Shown here in pieces: positions 1-7,637 of a stretch of 25,077 nucleotides of DNA (the first letter of the stretch is position 1; each line of letters begins with the position of its first letter). The DNA lies in the NCBI GenBank assembly GCA_023387295.1, contig JAEWIG010000325.1, positions 1-25,077 on the forward strand, written 5' to 3'. Made by a program: the position numbers and the translations under genes. The notes beneath the pieces are model-generated. The model was not told the DNA's origin and did no database searches. It saw only the letters and a list, made by a program, of their open reading frames with translations. The stretch comes from Bacillota bacterium (GTDB lineage Bacteria; Bacillota; Bacilli; Bacillales; Cytobacillaceae).

Positions 1-2028
1 GATGTGAAATATAAAACATGGAATTTAGAAGATTTACCGATGCTTCCAGAACGATTGAAATTGACGGTCATTAAACAGACAGGAAAGCAATTTCAAGCTG
101 TGAAAAGTCAATTAATGAGAAATGACGTCAATGAAATTATCATCGCAACTGACGCTGGGCGAGAGGGAGAATTAGTTGCCCGTTGGATCATAGATAAAGT
201 AAAGGTTAATAAACCGATTAAACGGTTATGGATCTCATCTGTTACGGATAAGGCGATTAAAGCTGGATTTGCCAACTTAAAACCAGGTAAGGCATACGAA
301 AATCTATATGCATCTGCTGTTGCACGCTCAGAAGCAGATTGGTATATCGGCCTGAATGCAACTCGTGCATTAACGACTCGCTTTAATGCACAATTAAATT
401 GTGGACGTGTTCAAACGCCGACAGTTGCGATTATTGCAGCTCGTGAAGAGGAAATTAAAAACTTCAAACCCCAAACCTATTACGGCATTGAAGCAGTTAC
501 AGATGGGAAATTAAAGTTAACATGGCAAGATGCGAAGGGAAATAGTCGTTGCTTTCATAAAGAAACGATCGACAAGATTGTTGTCAAGCTTGGTCGAAAA
601 GATACAATCGTGACTGACATTGAACGGAAGCCGAAAAAATCGTTTGCACCAGGTCTTTATGACTTAACAGAGCTCCAACGAGATGCAAATAAGATATTTG
701 GATATTCCGCTAAGGAAACATTAAATATTATGCAAAAGCTATATGAGCAGCATAAGGTACTTACTTATCCTCGTACTGATTCACGCTACCTTTCATCAGA
801 TATTGTCAGCACATTACAAGAGCGCTTGAAGGCTTGTGGAGTGGGTGAATATCGTCCACTAGCTAACAAGGTATTAAGTAAACCGATTAAAGCAACGAAA
901 GCATTTGTAGACGACAGCAAAGTCTCCGATCACCATGCAATCATTCCAACAGAGAGCTATGTGAATTTCTCAGCGTTCTCTGATAAAGAAAGAAAGATTT
1001 ATGACCTTGTCGTCAAACGGTTCCTTGCTGTTTTATTCCCTGCTTTTGAATACGAGCAATTAACGCTCCGTGCAAAAATGGGAGATGAAACCTTTGTCGC
1101 ACGTGGAAAAACCATTCTCAATGCGGGGTGGAAAGAAGTATATGGCAATCATTTTGTAGAAGAGGAGTCACAAGATGACTTACAAGAGCAAATTCTTCCT
1201 CAGCTCCAAAAGGGTGATAAATTAAACGTAAAGCTAGTGAAACAAACATCAGGTCAAACAAATCCGCCTGCTCGATTCAATGAAGCGACTTTACTTTCAG
1301 CGATGGAAAATCCAACGAAGTATATGGAAACACAAGACAAACAGCTTGCTGCGACATTAAAGTCAACTGGTGGGCTTGGCACAGTGGCAACCCGTGCAGA
1401 CATTATTGACAAGCTATTTAATTCATTTTTAATTGAAAAGCGCGGCAAAGATATTCATATTACATCAAAGGGTCGCCAGCTCCTTGATTTAGTTCCAGAG
1501 GAATTAAAATCACCTACACTTACAGCAGAGTGGGAGCAAAAGCTAGAAGCGATTGCGAATGGTAAGCTGAAAAAAGAAGTATTTATTTCTGAAATGAAAA
1601 ACTATACGAAGGAAATAGTTTCAGAAATTAAAGCAAGTAATAAAAAATATAAGCATGACAATATTTCCACAAAATGCTGTCCTGATTGTGGAAAACCAAT
1701 GCTTGAGGTGAATGGTAAGAAAGGGAAAATGCTCGTCTGTCAGGATCGTGAGTGTGGTCATCGCAAAAATGTGTCTCGACTTACAAATGCCCGCTGTCCA
1801 CAATGTAAGAAAAAGCTTGAGCTTCGTGGCGAAGGAGACGGCCAAATTTTCACATGTAAATGTGGCTATCGTGAAAAATTATCAGCTTTCGAGGCAAGAC
1901 GTAAAAAAGAATCTGGTGGAAAAGTAGATAAACGCTATGTGCAAAATTATTTGAAACAACAAAATAAAGAAGAAGAGCCAGTAAACAATGCGTTAGCAGA
2001 GGCATTGAAAAATTTAAAATTAAAATAG
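1..2028 (+). CDS. topB: DNA topoisomerase III, 5'-truncated by window edge
   Basis: Type IA topoisomerase that relaxes or decatenates DNA through a transient 5'-phosphotyrosine. The reading frame is open to base 1, and comparison with the roughly 727-residue Bacillus TopB suggests about 55 N-terminal residues (start of the TOPRIM domain) are missing. Visible: the TOPRIM acidic motif in ATDAGREGELVARW, the CGRVQTPT segment, and the catalytic tyrosine in LTYPRTDSRY (codon 766-768). The C-terminus has paired Cys motifs (CCPDCG, CQDRECG, CPQCKKK, CKCGYR) forming zinc-ribbon-like modules, as in Bacillus TopB. It ends with a basic, acidic-patched tail. The GTG at 4 is inside the gene and is not a real start. 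No terminator directly follows the stop. The next hairpin lies at 2201. Confidence 0.96.
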   Translation, partial: DVKYKTWNLEDLPMLPERLKLTVIKQTGKQFQAVKSQLMRNDVNEIIIATDAGREGELVARWIIDKVKVNKPIKRLWISSVTDKAIKAGFANLKPGKAYENLYASAVARSEADWYIGLNATRALTTRFNAQLNCGRVQTPTVAIIAAREEEIKNFKPQTYYGIEAVTDGKLKLTWQDAKGNSRCFHKETIDKIVVKLGRKDTIVTDIERKPKKSFAPGLYDLTELQRDANKIFGYSAKETLNIMQKLYEQHKVLTYPRTDSRYLSSDIVSTLQERLKACGVGEYRPLANKVLSKPIKATKAFVDDSKVSDHHAIIPTESYVNFSAFSDKERKIYDLVVKRFLAVLFPAFEYEQLTLRAKMGDETFVARGKTILNAGWKEVYGNHFVEEESQDDLQEQILPQLQKGDKLNVKLVKQTSGQTNPPARFNEATLLSAMENPTKYMETQDKQLAATLKSTGGLGTVATRADIIDKLFNSFLIEKRGKDIHITSKGRQLLDLVPEELKSPTLTAEWEQKLEAIANGKLKKEVFISEMKNYTKEIVSEIKASNKKYKHDNISTKCCPDCGKPMLEVNGKKGKMLVCQDRECGHRKNVSRLTNARCPQCKKKLELRGEGDGQIFTCKCGYREKLSAFEARRKKESGGKVDKRYVQNYLKQQNKEEEPVNNALAEALKNLKLK

Positions 2029-2089
2029 ATAATCCTTTAGTGTGTTAATAGTCTAATAATCTAACTTGTTAAAAAATCCCAAATAAAGA

Positions 2090-2119
2090 TTGACAATGAA
2101 TATAATACATGCATAAAAT
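2090..2119 (+). promoter_or_regulatory. sigma-A type promoter for hutH
   Basis: TTGACA at 2090-2095 and TAAAAT at 2114-2119 with an 18-bp spacer. This predicts a start near 2126 and a leader of about 150 nt before hutH. A TATAAT string at 2101-2106 is too close to this -35 box to pair with it. Inferred from consensus only. Confidence 0.55.
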
Positions 2120-2123
2120 TAAT

Positions 2124-2138
2124 TATATTCAGAAAATA
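2124..2138. promoter_or_regulatory. candidate CodY box over the hutH transcription start
   Basis: TATATTCAGAAAATA matches 12 of 15 positions of the CodY consensus AATTTTCWGAAAATT, including the complete central TTCAGAAAAT. It lies just downstream of the predicted -10 box and covers the predicted +1. The Bacillus subtilis hut operon is a known CodY target, so the placement makes biological sense. The regulatory role is inferred. Confidence 0.5.
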
Positions 2139-2200
2139 TCTCGTTGGGATGGATAAAGATGATTCAGAGAAGTATTCAACTGAAAATCTTAAAACATAAT

Positions 2201-2244
2201 AAGGCTGGATTTCAAACCTTTGTTTGAAATCCAGCCTTTTCTTT
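2201..2244 (+). terminator. strong hairpin between topB and hutH (terminator or leader attenuator)
   Basis: A perfect 16-bp stem: AAGGCTGGATTTCAAA at 2201-2216 and its complement at 2223-2238, with a 6-nt loop, followed by TTCTTTAT. It can end topB transcription. It also lies inside the predicted hutH leader, 30 bases before the start codon, so it could be an attenuator. In B. subtilis a hut terminator is controlled by HutP. No hutP gene and no clear triplet-repeat HutP site is seen here. Confidence 0.75.
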
Positions 2245-2274
2245 ATCTCGCTAATGAATTAAGGGGGAGAAAAA

Positions 2275-3768
2275 ATGGTTATTTTAACAGGAAATTCACT
2301 AACTTTATCAGAAGTAAAAAAGGTTTTGTTTGATTTAGAAGGAGTTCAAGCTTCAGAAGAGAGTATGGTGGCAGTTAGAAAGAGTCATGCTGCTGTCGAA
2401 AAAATAGTGAATGAAGAAAGAGTTATTTATGGAATTAATACTGGCTTCGGGAAGTTCAGTGATGTCCTCATTAACCAAAAGGATGTCAACGATTTACAGT
2501 TAAATCTAATTCGTTCCCATGCTTGTGGAGTTGGTGAGCCTTTCCCTGAAATCGTTTCACGAGCAATGGTACTTTTACGAGCAAATGCGTTATTAAAAGG
2601 ATTTTCTGGGGCGCGCCCAGAGCTTATTGAGCGATTGCTTGATCTTGTTAATAAACAAGTACATCCAGTAATCCCACAGCAAGGTTCACTTGGAGCAAGT
2701 GGAGATTTAGCACCGCTATCGCATCTTGCATTAGTTCTTGTTGGAGAAGGAGAAGTTTTTTATAAAGGGGAGCGAAGACCTGCACTGGAGGCTCTTAACG
2801 CAGAAGGGTTAGCACCTCTTACATTAGAGGCAAAGGAAGGACTTGCGCTTATCAATGGCACACAAGCGATGACGGCCATGGGTGTGGTTGCCTATTTAGA
2901 AGCGGAAAAACTTAGCTTCCAAAGTGAGCTTATTGCAGCCATTACAATGGAGGGGTTAAACGGAATTATCGATGCCTTTGATGAAAAAATTCATTTAGCA
3001 AGAGGGTATCAACAGCAGGTTGATACCGCTAAAAGAATGAGAGAGTATCTATCAGGCAGTAAACTTATTACAAAACAAGGAGAAAAGCGTGTACAAGATG
3101 CCTATTCGCTTCGCTGTATTCCTCAAGTACATGGAGCTTCATGGCAGGCGCTGGACTATGTAAAGGAAAAGCTTGAAATTGAAATGAATGCTGCGACTGA
3201 TAATCCACTTATTTTTGATGAAGGAGATCGGGTTATATCAGGGGGCAATTTTCACGGGCAGCCGATTGCCTTTGCAATGGATTTTATGAAAATTGCTGTT
3301 GCCGAGCTTGCGAATATTTCGGAACGAAGAATTGAGCGTTTAGTCAATCCACAGCTAAGTGATTTACCGCCATTTTTAAGTCCAGAGCCTGGTCTGCAAT
3401 CAGGAGCGATGATTTTACAATATGCTGCGGCAGCGCTCGTTTCCGAAAATAAAACGTTAGCCCATCCAGCTAGCGTTGATTCGATTCCCTCTTCAGCGAA
3501 TCAAGAAGACCATGTTAGTATGGGAACGATTGCAGCAAGACATGCTTATCAAATTATTCAAAATGCAAACAATGTGTTAGCTATTGAATTGATTTGCGCT
3601 CTACAAGCTGCTGAATATCGAGGAATAGATCAAATGGCAGAGAAAACAAAGCAATTTTATTTAGAAGCAAGAAAAGTTGTATCTTCCATAACGAAGGACC
3701 GAATTTTCTCCAAGGATATAGAAGCTTGTTCAGCTTGGTTGAAAAAAATAGATATGACAACATATTAA
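2275..3768 (+). CDS. hutH: histidine ammonia-lyase
   Basis: Converts L-histidine to trans-urocanate and ammonia, the first step of histidine degradation, in the cytosol. At 497 residues it has the usual family length. The self-forming MIO cofactor triad Ala-Ser-Gly is at residues 141-143 in the signature GSLGASGDLAPLSH. Other family blocks include YGINTGFGKF near the N-terminus, QDAYSLRC, and NFHGQPIAFAMD. The ATG is preceded by AAGGGGGAG at good spacing. No hutP, hutU, hutI, hutG or hutM lies beside it: topB is upstream and a terminator follows at once, so it is a single-gene unit. A CodY-like box and a leader hairpin suggest nutrient control. Confidence 0.97.
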   Translation: MVILTGNSLTLSEVKKVLFDLEGVQASEESMVAVRKSHAAVEKIVNEERVIYGINTGFGKFSDVLINQKDVNDLQLNLIRSHACGVGEPFPEIVSRAMVLLRANALLKGFSGARPELIERLLDLVNKQVHPVIPQQGSLGASGDLAPLSHLALVLVGEGEVFYKGERRPALEALNAEGLAPLTLEAKEGLALINGTQAMTAMGVVAYLEAEKLSFQSELIAAITMEGLNGIIDAFDEKIHLARGYQQQVDTAKRMREYLSGSKLITKQGEKRVQDAYSLRCIPQVHGASWQALDYVKEKLEIEMNAATDNPLIFDEGDRVISGGNFHGQPIAFAMDFMKIAVAELANISERRIERLVNPQLSDLPPFLSPEPGLQSGAMILQYAAAALVSENKTLAHPASVDSIPSSANQEDHVSMGTIAARHAYQIIQNANNVLAIELICALQAAEYRGIDQMAEKTKQFYLEARKVVSSITKDRIFSKDIEACSAWLKKIDMTTY

Positions 3769-3773
3769 AATGT

Positions 3774-3803
3774 ACAGGGTCTATATTATGTAGACCCTGT
3801 TTT
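3774..3803 (+). terminator. hutH terminator
   Basis: Perfect 10-bp stem ACAGGGTCTA / TAGACCCTGT (3774-3783 and 3791-3800) with a 7-nt loop and a short TTT tail, starting 6 bases after the hutH stop. Confidence 0.8.
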
Positions 3804-3826
3804 CTGTAGATGAGAAAATAAGATTA

Positions 3827-4006
3827 TTATTTATCCCTAAATTCTGTCCCATCATGTCCCTCAATTCGGTTTTTAAAAGCCTCCTGAACAACTAGGAATT
3901 CTTCGTCCTCTTGTGCTTCAGTTGCTTTATTTGTCACAATTGCATTTTGGGGAAAGTCACCTGGGTGATTTTTGTTTTTATGATTGAAATGTTTGCCTCG
4001 AGCCAA
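3827..4006 (-). CDS. hypothetical small protein, 59 aa, TTG start
   Basis: Easily overlooked because it starts with TTG. Minus-strand reading gives MARGKHFNHKNKNHPGDF at the N-terminus and ends in HDGTEFRDK. An AAGGAAAGGAG ribosome-binding site lies 8 bases before the TTG. The protein is hydrophilic with a basic, His/Asn/Lys-rich N-terminus and an acidic centre (ATEAQEDEEF). It has no signal peptide or membrane segment. Such small charged proteins are common among spore-associated genes, and cotH lies nearby, but I do not recognise the family. It is in tandem with, and downstream of, the 44-aa minus-strand gene at 4087-4221. Confidence 0.7.
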   Translation of the reverse strand: MARGKHFNHKNKNHPGDFPQNAIVTNKATEAQEDEEFLVVQEAFKNRIEGHDGTEFRDK

Positions 4007-4086
4007 TGTGCATACTCCTTTCCTTATTCTCTAAGTAGCTTACCCTCGAACTAAAATACTATGTATTTCAGCTCTGTTTGAAAGGG

Positions 4087-4221
4087 TTATGAACGCTTGC
4101 TTTTATCAGATTTTCTTGAGCTTTTTTCAGACAATGGCTCCTGAAATAGAAATTCCTCCATCCCAGCTGCAACCACTTCATTTACGGCACGACGAATATC
4201 TTCCTCGCTGTAATTTTTCAA
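4087..4221 (-). CDS. hypothetical small protein, 44 aa, TTG start
   Basis: Reads MKNYSEEDIRRAVNEVVAAG, then an acidic hydrophobic stretch and a basic Ser/Lys/Arg tail ending SDKSKRS. The TTG start is chosen because AGGGGA lies 7 bases upstream. The first half looks like an amphipathic helix and the tail like a disordered polycation. No family recognised. It lies head-to-head with cotH and 80 bases upstream of the 59-aa gene, so the two may share a transcript. Confidence 0.6.
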   Translation of the reverse strand: MKNYSEEDIRRAVNEVVAAGMEEFLFQEPLSEKSSRKSDKSKRS

Positions 4222-4317
4222 AAACGTATCCCCTCACTTTTCGTTTTTTCATTAATAGCATACGAATTTTCATGACAAGATGACTTAGACAGTAGCACAT
4301 TCTAGGAAAACAGACTG

Positions 4318-4345
4318 ACCCCCCTTAAATGTTTGTCATACGATT
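4318..4345 (+). promoter_or_regulatory. possible sigma-K promoter for cotH
   Basis: AC at 4318-4319, a 17-bp gap, then CATACGATT at 4337-4345 against the sigma-K pattern AC-N16/17-CATANNNTA (one mismatch at the last base). This gives a leader of about 25 nt before the cotH ATG. Consensus match only. Confidence 0.35.
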
Positions 4346-4376
4346 TAATAACGGCTTTTTGAAAAGGGTGAAGGTA

Positions 4377-5471
4377 ATGGAAAATGAAAACATACCTACT
4401 TATAAATTATTTATTAGTCCAAAAAACCTCGTTGATTTAAAGAAAAACATTTGGTCCAATCAATCTGTTATTGGGAAGTTAGATATTCATAATAAAAAGC
4501 ATGATATCGATATTTTATATCGAGGATATTATGTTCGTGAGCTTAAGAAGAAATCTTATTTCCTTCAATTTTATAAGCCAAGAACTTGGAAAGGGGCAAA
4601 GGAGCTACATTTGAACGCAGAATATAAAGATCATTCATTCTTAAGAAATAAACTTTCTTTTGATTTTTTTTCAAGTATTGGAGTAATGTCTCCTTCTGCG
4701 GAGCATGTTTTTCTGATTTTAAATGGAAAAGAAGAAGGCATTTACTTGCAATTAGAATCAGTAGATGAAAATTATTTCAAGAAAAGAAACATCCCAGTAC
4801 AGTCTATTTTCTATGCGATTGATGGAGACGCTAATTTTTCGTTAGTTAGTGAGTATGACAATGCTCCTAAGAAATCTTTAGAGATGGGGTATGAAATAAA
4901 GTATGGATTGGACGAGGAATGTTTGTTCTTACAAGAATTCATATTTAAAGCAAATACATTGCTAAGAACAGAATTTGAACAACAAATTGGAAAGTATATC
5001 GATGTGGAAAAGTATTTGCTTTGGCTTGCAGGAGCGGTTTGTACACAAAACTTCGATGGATTTGTCCAAAACTACGCCCTGTGCAGGATTGGTGAAGGGG
5101 GAATATTCGAGATTATGCCATGGGATTATGATGGGACATGGGGAAGAGATGTTCATGGAGAAATATTGGAACATGACTATATTCGCATAAATGGGTTTAA
5201 TACATTATCTGCAAGAATGCTCGATGTCCCTTCATTTAGAAATTTTTATTATAATAGCCTACTAAAAATCCTAAAAACTCAATTCACTGTGGAGTATATG
5301 GAACCGAAAATACAAGAATTACACTCGCTACTCCGCCCCTTCGTGTTAAAAGATCCGTACAAAAACGAATACATTTCTATATTTGATTCGGAGCCGGAGT
5401 TTATATGCAAGTATATCGAGAAGAGAAACAACTACATGAGGAATGAACTAAAAAAACAAGGATTTAATTAA
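4377..5471 (+). CDS. cotH: CotH-family spore coat protein kinase
   Basis: CotH is a spore-coat kinase that phosphorylates serines in coat proteins such as CotB and CotG and is needed for outer coat assembly. The protein is 364 aa from the ATG at 4377, chosen because AAGGGTGAAGG precedes it and MENENIPTYKLF aligns with the CotH N-terminus. An in-frame ATG at 4329 has no ribosome-binding site. Hallmarks: KGAKELHLNAEYKD, the catalytic-loop motif QNFDGFVQN (Asp227) and the metal-binding motif MPWDYDGTWGRD (Asp250, Asp252). Asp227 and Asp250 sit one residue off the active-site Asp228/Asp251 reported for B. subtilis CotH, as I recall them. The gene immediately downstream encodes an Arg/Ser-rich repeat protein, a plausible substrate. 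cotB is not in the window. Confidence 0.95.
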   Translation: MENENIPTYKLFISPKNLVDLKKNIWSNQSVIGKLDIHNKKHDIDILYRGYYVRELKKKSYFLQFYKPRTWKGAKELHLNAEYKDHSFLRNKLSFDFFSSIGVMSPSAEHVFLILNGKEEGIYLQLESVDENYFKKRNIPVQSIFYAIDGDANFSLVSEYDNAPKKSLEMGYEIKYGLDEECLFLQEFIFKANTLLRTEFEQQIGKYIDVEKYLLWLAGAVCTQNFDGFVQNYALCRIGEGGIFEIMPWDYDGTWGRDVHGEILEHDYIRINGFNTLSARMLDVPSFRNFYYNSLLKILKTQFTVEYMEPKIQELHSLLRPFVLKDPYKNEYISIFDSEPEFICKYIEKRNNYMRNELKKQGFN

Positions 5472-5530
5472 TTTTTAGGGTATATGTATTGATGGTTTTA
5501 TAAAAGTACATTTAAAAAATGGGTACGTTA

Positions 5531-5575
5531 TTTTAGGTAGTTGTCCATGCGAAGCTAAAAAAAATGCATATCTTA
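5531..5575 (+). promoter_or_regulatory. candidate GerE box and sigma-K -10 for the CotG-like gene
   Basis: TTTTAGGTAGTT (5531-5542) matches the GerE consensus RWWTRGGYNNYY at all but one position. CATATCTTA (5567-5575) is a perfect match to the sigma-K -10 pattern CATANNNTA. The -35 AC is not convincing. GerE-activated late coat promoters often have weak -35 boxes, and B. subtilis cotG is sigma-K and GerE dependent. The predicted start near 5583 lies just before the ribosome-binding site at 5590. Confidence 0.45.
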
Positions 5576-5604
5576 TCATAGTTAAATAGAAAGGAGGGGA
5601 CGAC

Positions 5605-5841
5605 ATGTCCGAACAAACGGGTAGAAGAAGAGTAATTAATGCGGATGAAGTGAATATTTTTGCTAATAGAGTTAATGTTCGCTCACGTAGAACAGACCGC
5701 AGAAGTGATTGCAGAAGACGTAGAACAGATCGCAGAAGTGATTGTAGAAGACGTAGAACAGACCGTAGAAGTGATTGCAGAAGACGCAGAAGTGATTTTT
5801 GTTGTAGAAGACGAAATTTTTGTGGAGGTTTCTTCTGGTAA
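5605..5841 (+). CDS. CotG-like Arg/Ser/Asp/Cys tandem-repeat coat protein
   Basis: 78-aa very basic protein. An N-terminal 29-residue head is followed by three identical 11-residue repeats RRTDRRSDCRR, a degenerate fourth unit RRSDFCCRRR, and a Cys/Gly/Phe tail ending CGGFFW. AAAGGAGGGG lies 4-5 bases before the ATG. The gene starts 133 bases after cotH in the same direction and has its own late-sporulation promoter candidate. CotG-like modular, positively charged repeat proteins next to cotH are a known feature of Bacilli, and CotH phosphorylates Ser in such repeats. Here the RRSD serines are the obvious candidate sites, and the cysteines could give disulfide cross-links. The repeat sequence differs from B. 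subtilis CotG (Lys/Tyr/His-rich 13-mers). Assignment is by context and composition. Reading frames in +2 and antisense stay open only because the repeat is 33 bp. Confidence 0.8.
   Translation: MSEQTGRRRVINADEVNIFANRVNVRSRRTDRRSDCRRRRTDRRSDCRRRRTDRRSDCRRRRSDFCCRRRNFCGGFFW
5686..5784 (+). repeat. three 33-bp in-frame tandem repeats
   Basis: Units at 5686-5718, 5719-5751 and 5752-5784 encode identical RRTDRRSDCRR peptides. They differ only at synonymous third bases (GAC/GAT, CGC/CGT, TGC/TGT), so selection has held the peptide while the DNA drifted. A partial fourth unit begins at 5785. Confidence 0.95.
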
Positions 5842-5853
5842 AAATATATGATG

Positions 5854-5887
5854 AAAAGAAGGCAGGGAACTCCTCCCTGTCTTTTCT
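5854..5887 (+). terminator. terminator of the CotG-like gene
   Basis: GGCAGGGA (5861-5867 core) pairs with TCCCTGTC (5873-5881) across a 5-nt loop, with an A-rich 5' flank and a TTTTCTTT tail. Confidence 0.7.
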
Positions 5888-5957
5888 TTATCGTAGATTG
5901 ATGGGCAGTAAGACCCATACTGATTGAAGTTTCACTTTAAAAATAATTGATTTGACC

Positions 5958-5984
5958 TAAAGATTATGTGAAAAATGTCGAAAT
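5958..5984 (+). promoter_or_regulatory. sigma-D (flagellar) promoter for motAB
   Basis: TAAA at 5958-5961, exactly 15 bp, then GTCGAAAT at 5977-5984, 6 of 8 to the sigma-D -10 consensus GCCGATAT. It lies 58 bases before motA. B. subtilis motAB is sigma-D dependent, so the match is expected. Confidence 0.7.
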
Positions 5985-6041
5985 AATATAGGAGTATCTT
6001 TTTTCTGAAAATAAATAGATTTTTAAGATAGGTGAGGGCAA

Positions 6042-6836
6042 ATGGATAAAACATCGGTAATTGGCTTAGTTTTAGGAGTTATTGCGGTAGGAGTTGGGAT
6101 GGTTTTAAAAGGTGTTCCAGTCGTTGCGTTAGTAAACCCAGCAGCTATTTTAATTATCTTGCTTGGAACAGTTGCGAGTGTAACAATTGCATTTCCAACA
6201 AGTGAAATTAAGCGAGTCCCAAAATTATTTGGAATTATTTTCAAAGAAAAGCAGCAAATGAATCCAGTCGATTTAATCAAAATGATTTCTGAGTGGGCAC
6301 AGTTAGCAAGAAAAGAAGGGCTACTTGCATTAGAGGCGAAGACAAGTGAGATCGATGATCCATTTTTAAAAAATGGACTTTCCCTTGCTGTCGATGGTCA
6401 GAGTGCTGATTACATACGTGATATATTAAATGAAGAAATTGAGGCAATGGAAGAGAGACATGCAGGTGGTGCACAGATTTTCTCTCAAGCGGGGACATAT
6501 GCACCGACTCTTGGTGTATTAGGTGCTGTTATTGGATTAATTGCAGCGCTTGGAAATATGAATGATACTGATGCATTAGGTACTGCCATTAGTGCAGCGT
6601 TTGTTGCGACCCTTTTAGGGATTTTTACTGGGTATGTGCTTTGGCATCCATTTGCCAATAAGCTAATTCGGAAATCGAAGCAGGAAGCAAGACTTAAAGG
6701 AATGATGATTGAAGGTATTCTGTCTGTTCTAGAAGGTGAGGCACCTAGAATTATTGAGCAAAAACTAGCATCTTATCTACCGGTTGGGGACAGAAAAGCC
6801 TTTCTCGAAGAAGGTAGTGTGAAGAAGGATGAGTAA
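6042..6836 (+). CDS. motA: flagellar motor stator protein MotA
   Basis: Proton-channel stator subunit that couples ion flow to rotation through contact with the FliG ring. At 264 aa it has the family length, with four membrane segments: two near the N-terminus (about 5-25 and 30-50) and two around 145-170 and 180-205. It aligns almost continuously with B. subtilis MotA, including the cytoplasmic loop SEWAQLARKEGLLALEA and the channel helix TYAPTLGVLGAVIGLIAAL. AGGTGAGGG precedes the ATG. The stop overlaps the motB start by 8 bases, indicating translational coupling. Closer to MotA than to the sodium-type MotP by sequence recall. Confidence 0.97.
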   Translation: MDKTSVIGLVLGVIAVGVGMVLKGVPVVALVNPAAILIILLGTVASVTIAFPTSEIKRVPKLFGIIFKEKQQMNPVDLIKMISEWAQLARKEGLLALEAKTSEIDDPFLKNGLSLAVDGQSADYIRDILNEEIEAMEERHAGGAQIFSQAGTYAPTLGVLGAVIGLIAALGNMNDTDALGTAISAAFVATLLGIFTGYVLWHPFANKLIRKSKQEARLKGMMIEGILSVLEGEAPRIIEQKLASYLPVGDRKAFLEEGSVKKDE

Positions 6837-7617
6837 GCGTAGAAGGAAGAAGAATACTGATGGACATATGGATGAATCTTGGCTGCTTCCATATGCAGAT
6901 CTCCTAACACTGCTTTTAGCGTTATTTATCGTTCTGTTTGCTATGAGCTCAGTAGATGCTCAGAAATTCGAGGAAATTTCGAAAGCATTTAATAGTGCTT
7001 TAAACGGTGGAGTGGGAATTTTTGAATTCCCTAAGCCATTGCCAGAATCAGAAATGCAAACAGGCCTAGATAAAGAAGATAAAGAGGATAAAAAAGAACA
7101 GGAAAATAGTTTAGGTATTGAAGAACATTTGCTTCAACAAGCAGATCAAAAAGAGCTTTCGATTATTCAACATAAAGTAAATACCTATATCGATAAGAAT
7201 AATTTGTCTGGGAATTTGTTAACGGAATTAACAGATGAGGGTTTACTTGTATCCATTCGAGATAATGTTTTGTTTGCACCCGGAAGTGCAGATGTGAGGG
7301 AAGCAGATATCAAGATTGCCAATGAAATTTCTGAACTCCTAGTGATGGAACCTCCAAGGAACATTATCATAAGTGGCCATACTGACAATGTTCCGATTGG
7401 GAATGCTCCTTTTGATTCCAACTGGGAACTCAGTGTAATGAGAGCCATTAATTTTATGAAAATTGTGTTAAAAAACGAACAGCTTGACCCTCGAATGTTT
7501 AGTGCAAAAGGGTTTGGTGAGTTTCAGCCAGTTGCATCGAACGATACGGCTGAAGGAAAAGCGAAAAATCGAAGAGTTGATATTTTAATTTTACCTAGAC
7601 AAGAAGCTAATCAATAA
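6829..7617 (+). CDS. motB: flagellar motor stator protein MotB
   Basis: Stator partner of MotA, anchoring the complex to peptidoglycan. 262 aa. A short basic N-terminus leads into one membrane helix with the essential proton-carrying Asp24 in the motif SWLLPYADLLTLLLALF. A plug/linker rich in Lys/Glu (about 80-105) follows, then a C-terminal OmpA-like peptidoglycan-binding domain with SGHTDNVPIG and KNRRVDILIL. Residue numbering around Asp24 is collinear with B. subtilis MotB. The ATG lies inside the end of motA. The stop codon is in the loop of the operon terminator. Confidence 0.97.
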   Translation: MSKRRRKKNTDGHMDESWLLPYADLLTLLLALFIVLFAMSSVDAQKFEEISKAFNSALNGGVGIFEFPKPLPESEMQTGLDKEDKEDKKEQENSLGIEEHLLQQADQKELSIIQHKVNTYIDKNNLSGNLLTELTDEGLLVSIRDNVLFAPGSADVREADIKIANEISELLVMEPPRNIIISGHTDNVPIGNAPFDSNWELSVMRAINFMKIVLKNEQLDPRMFSAKGFGEFQPVASNDTAEGKAKNRRVDILILPRQEANQ

Positions 7618-7637
7618 TGATTAGCTTCTTTTTTTTT
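7601..7637 (+). terminator. motAB terminator overlapping the motB stop codon
   Basis: Perfect 13-bp stem AAGAAGCTAATCA / TGATTAGCTTCTT (7601-7613 and 7618-7630) with a 4-nt loop, followed by a run of T to 7637. The TAA stop (7615-7617) sits in the loop. The minus-strand MFS gene ends at 7638, directly against the T tract, and the minus-strand copy lacks a comparable T run. Confidence 0.92.

Noticed and set aside
2149..2199. 16-codon leader peptide before the hutH hairpin
   Set aside because: No Shine-Dalgarno sequence and no histidine codons, so ribosome-mediated attenuation is not supported.
4329..4376. Upstream ATG extending CotH by 16 residues
   Set aside because: No ribosome-binding site and no match to the CotH N-terminus; it would also overlap the candidate sigma-K promoter.
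5660..5851. Acidic repeat reading frame (EVIAEDVEQ-type units) overlapping the CotG-like gene in another frame, plus a Leu-rich antisense frame
   Set aside because: A 33-bp repeat keeps all frames open. Only the frame at 5605 has a strong ribosome-binding site, and its repeats vary only at synonymous positions.
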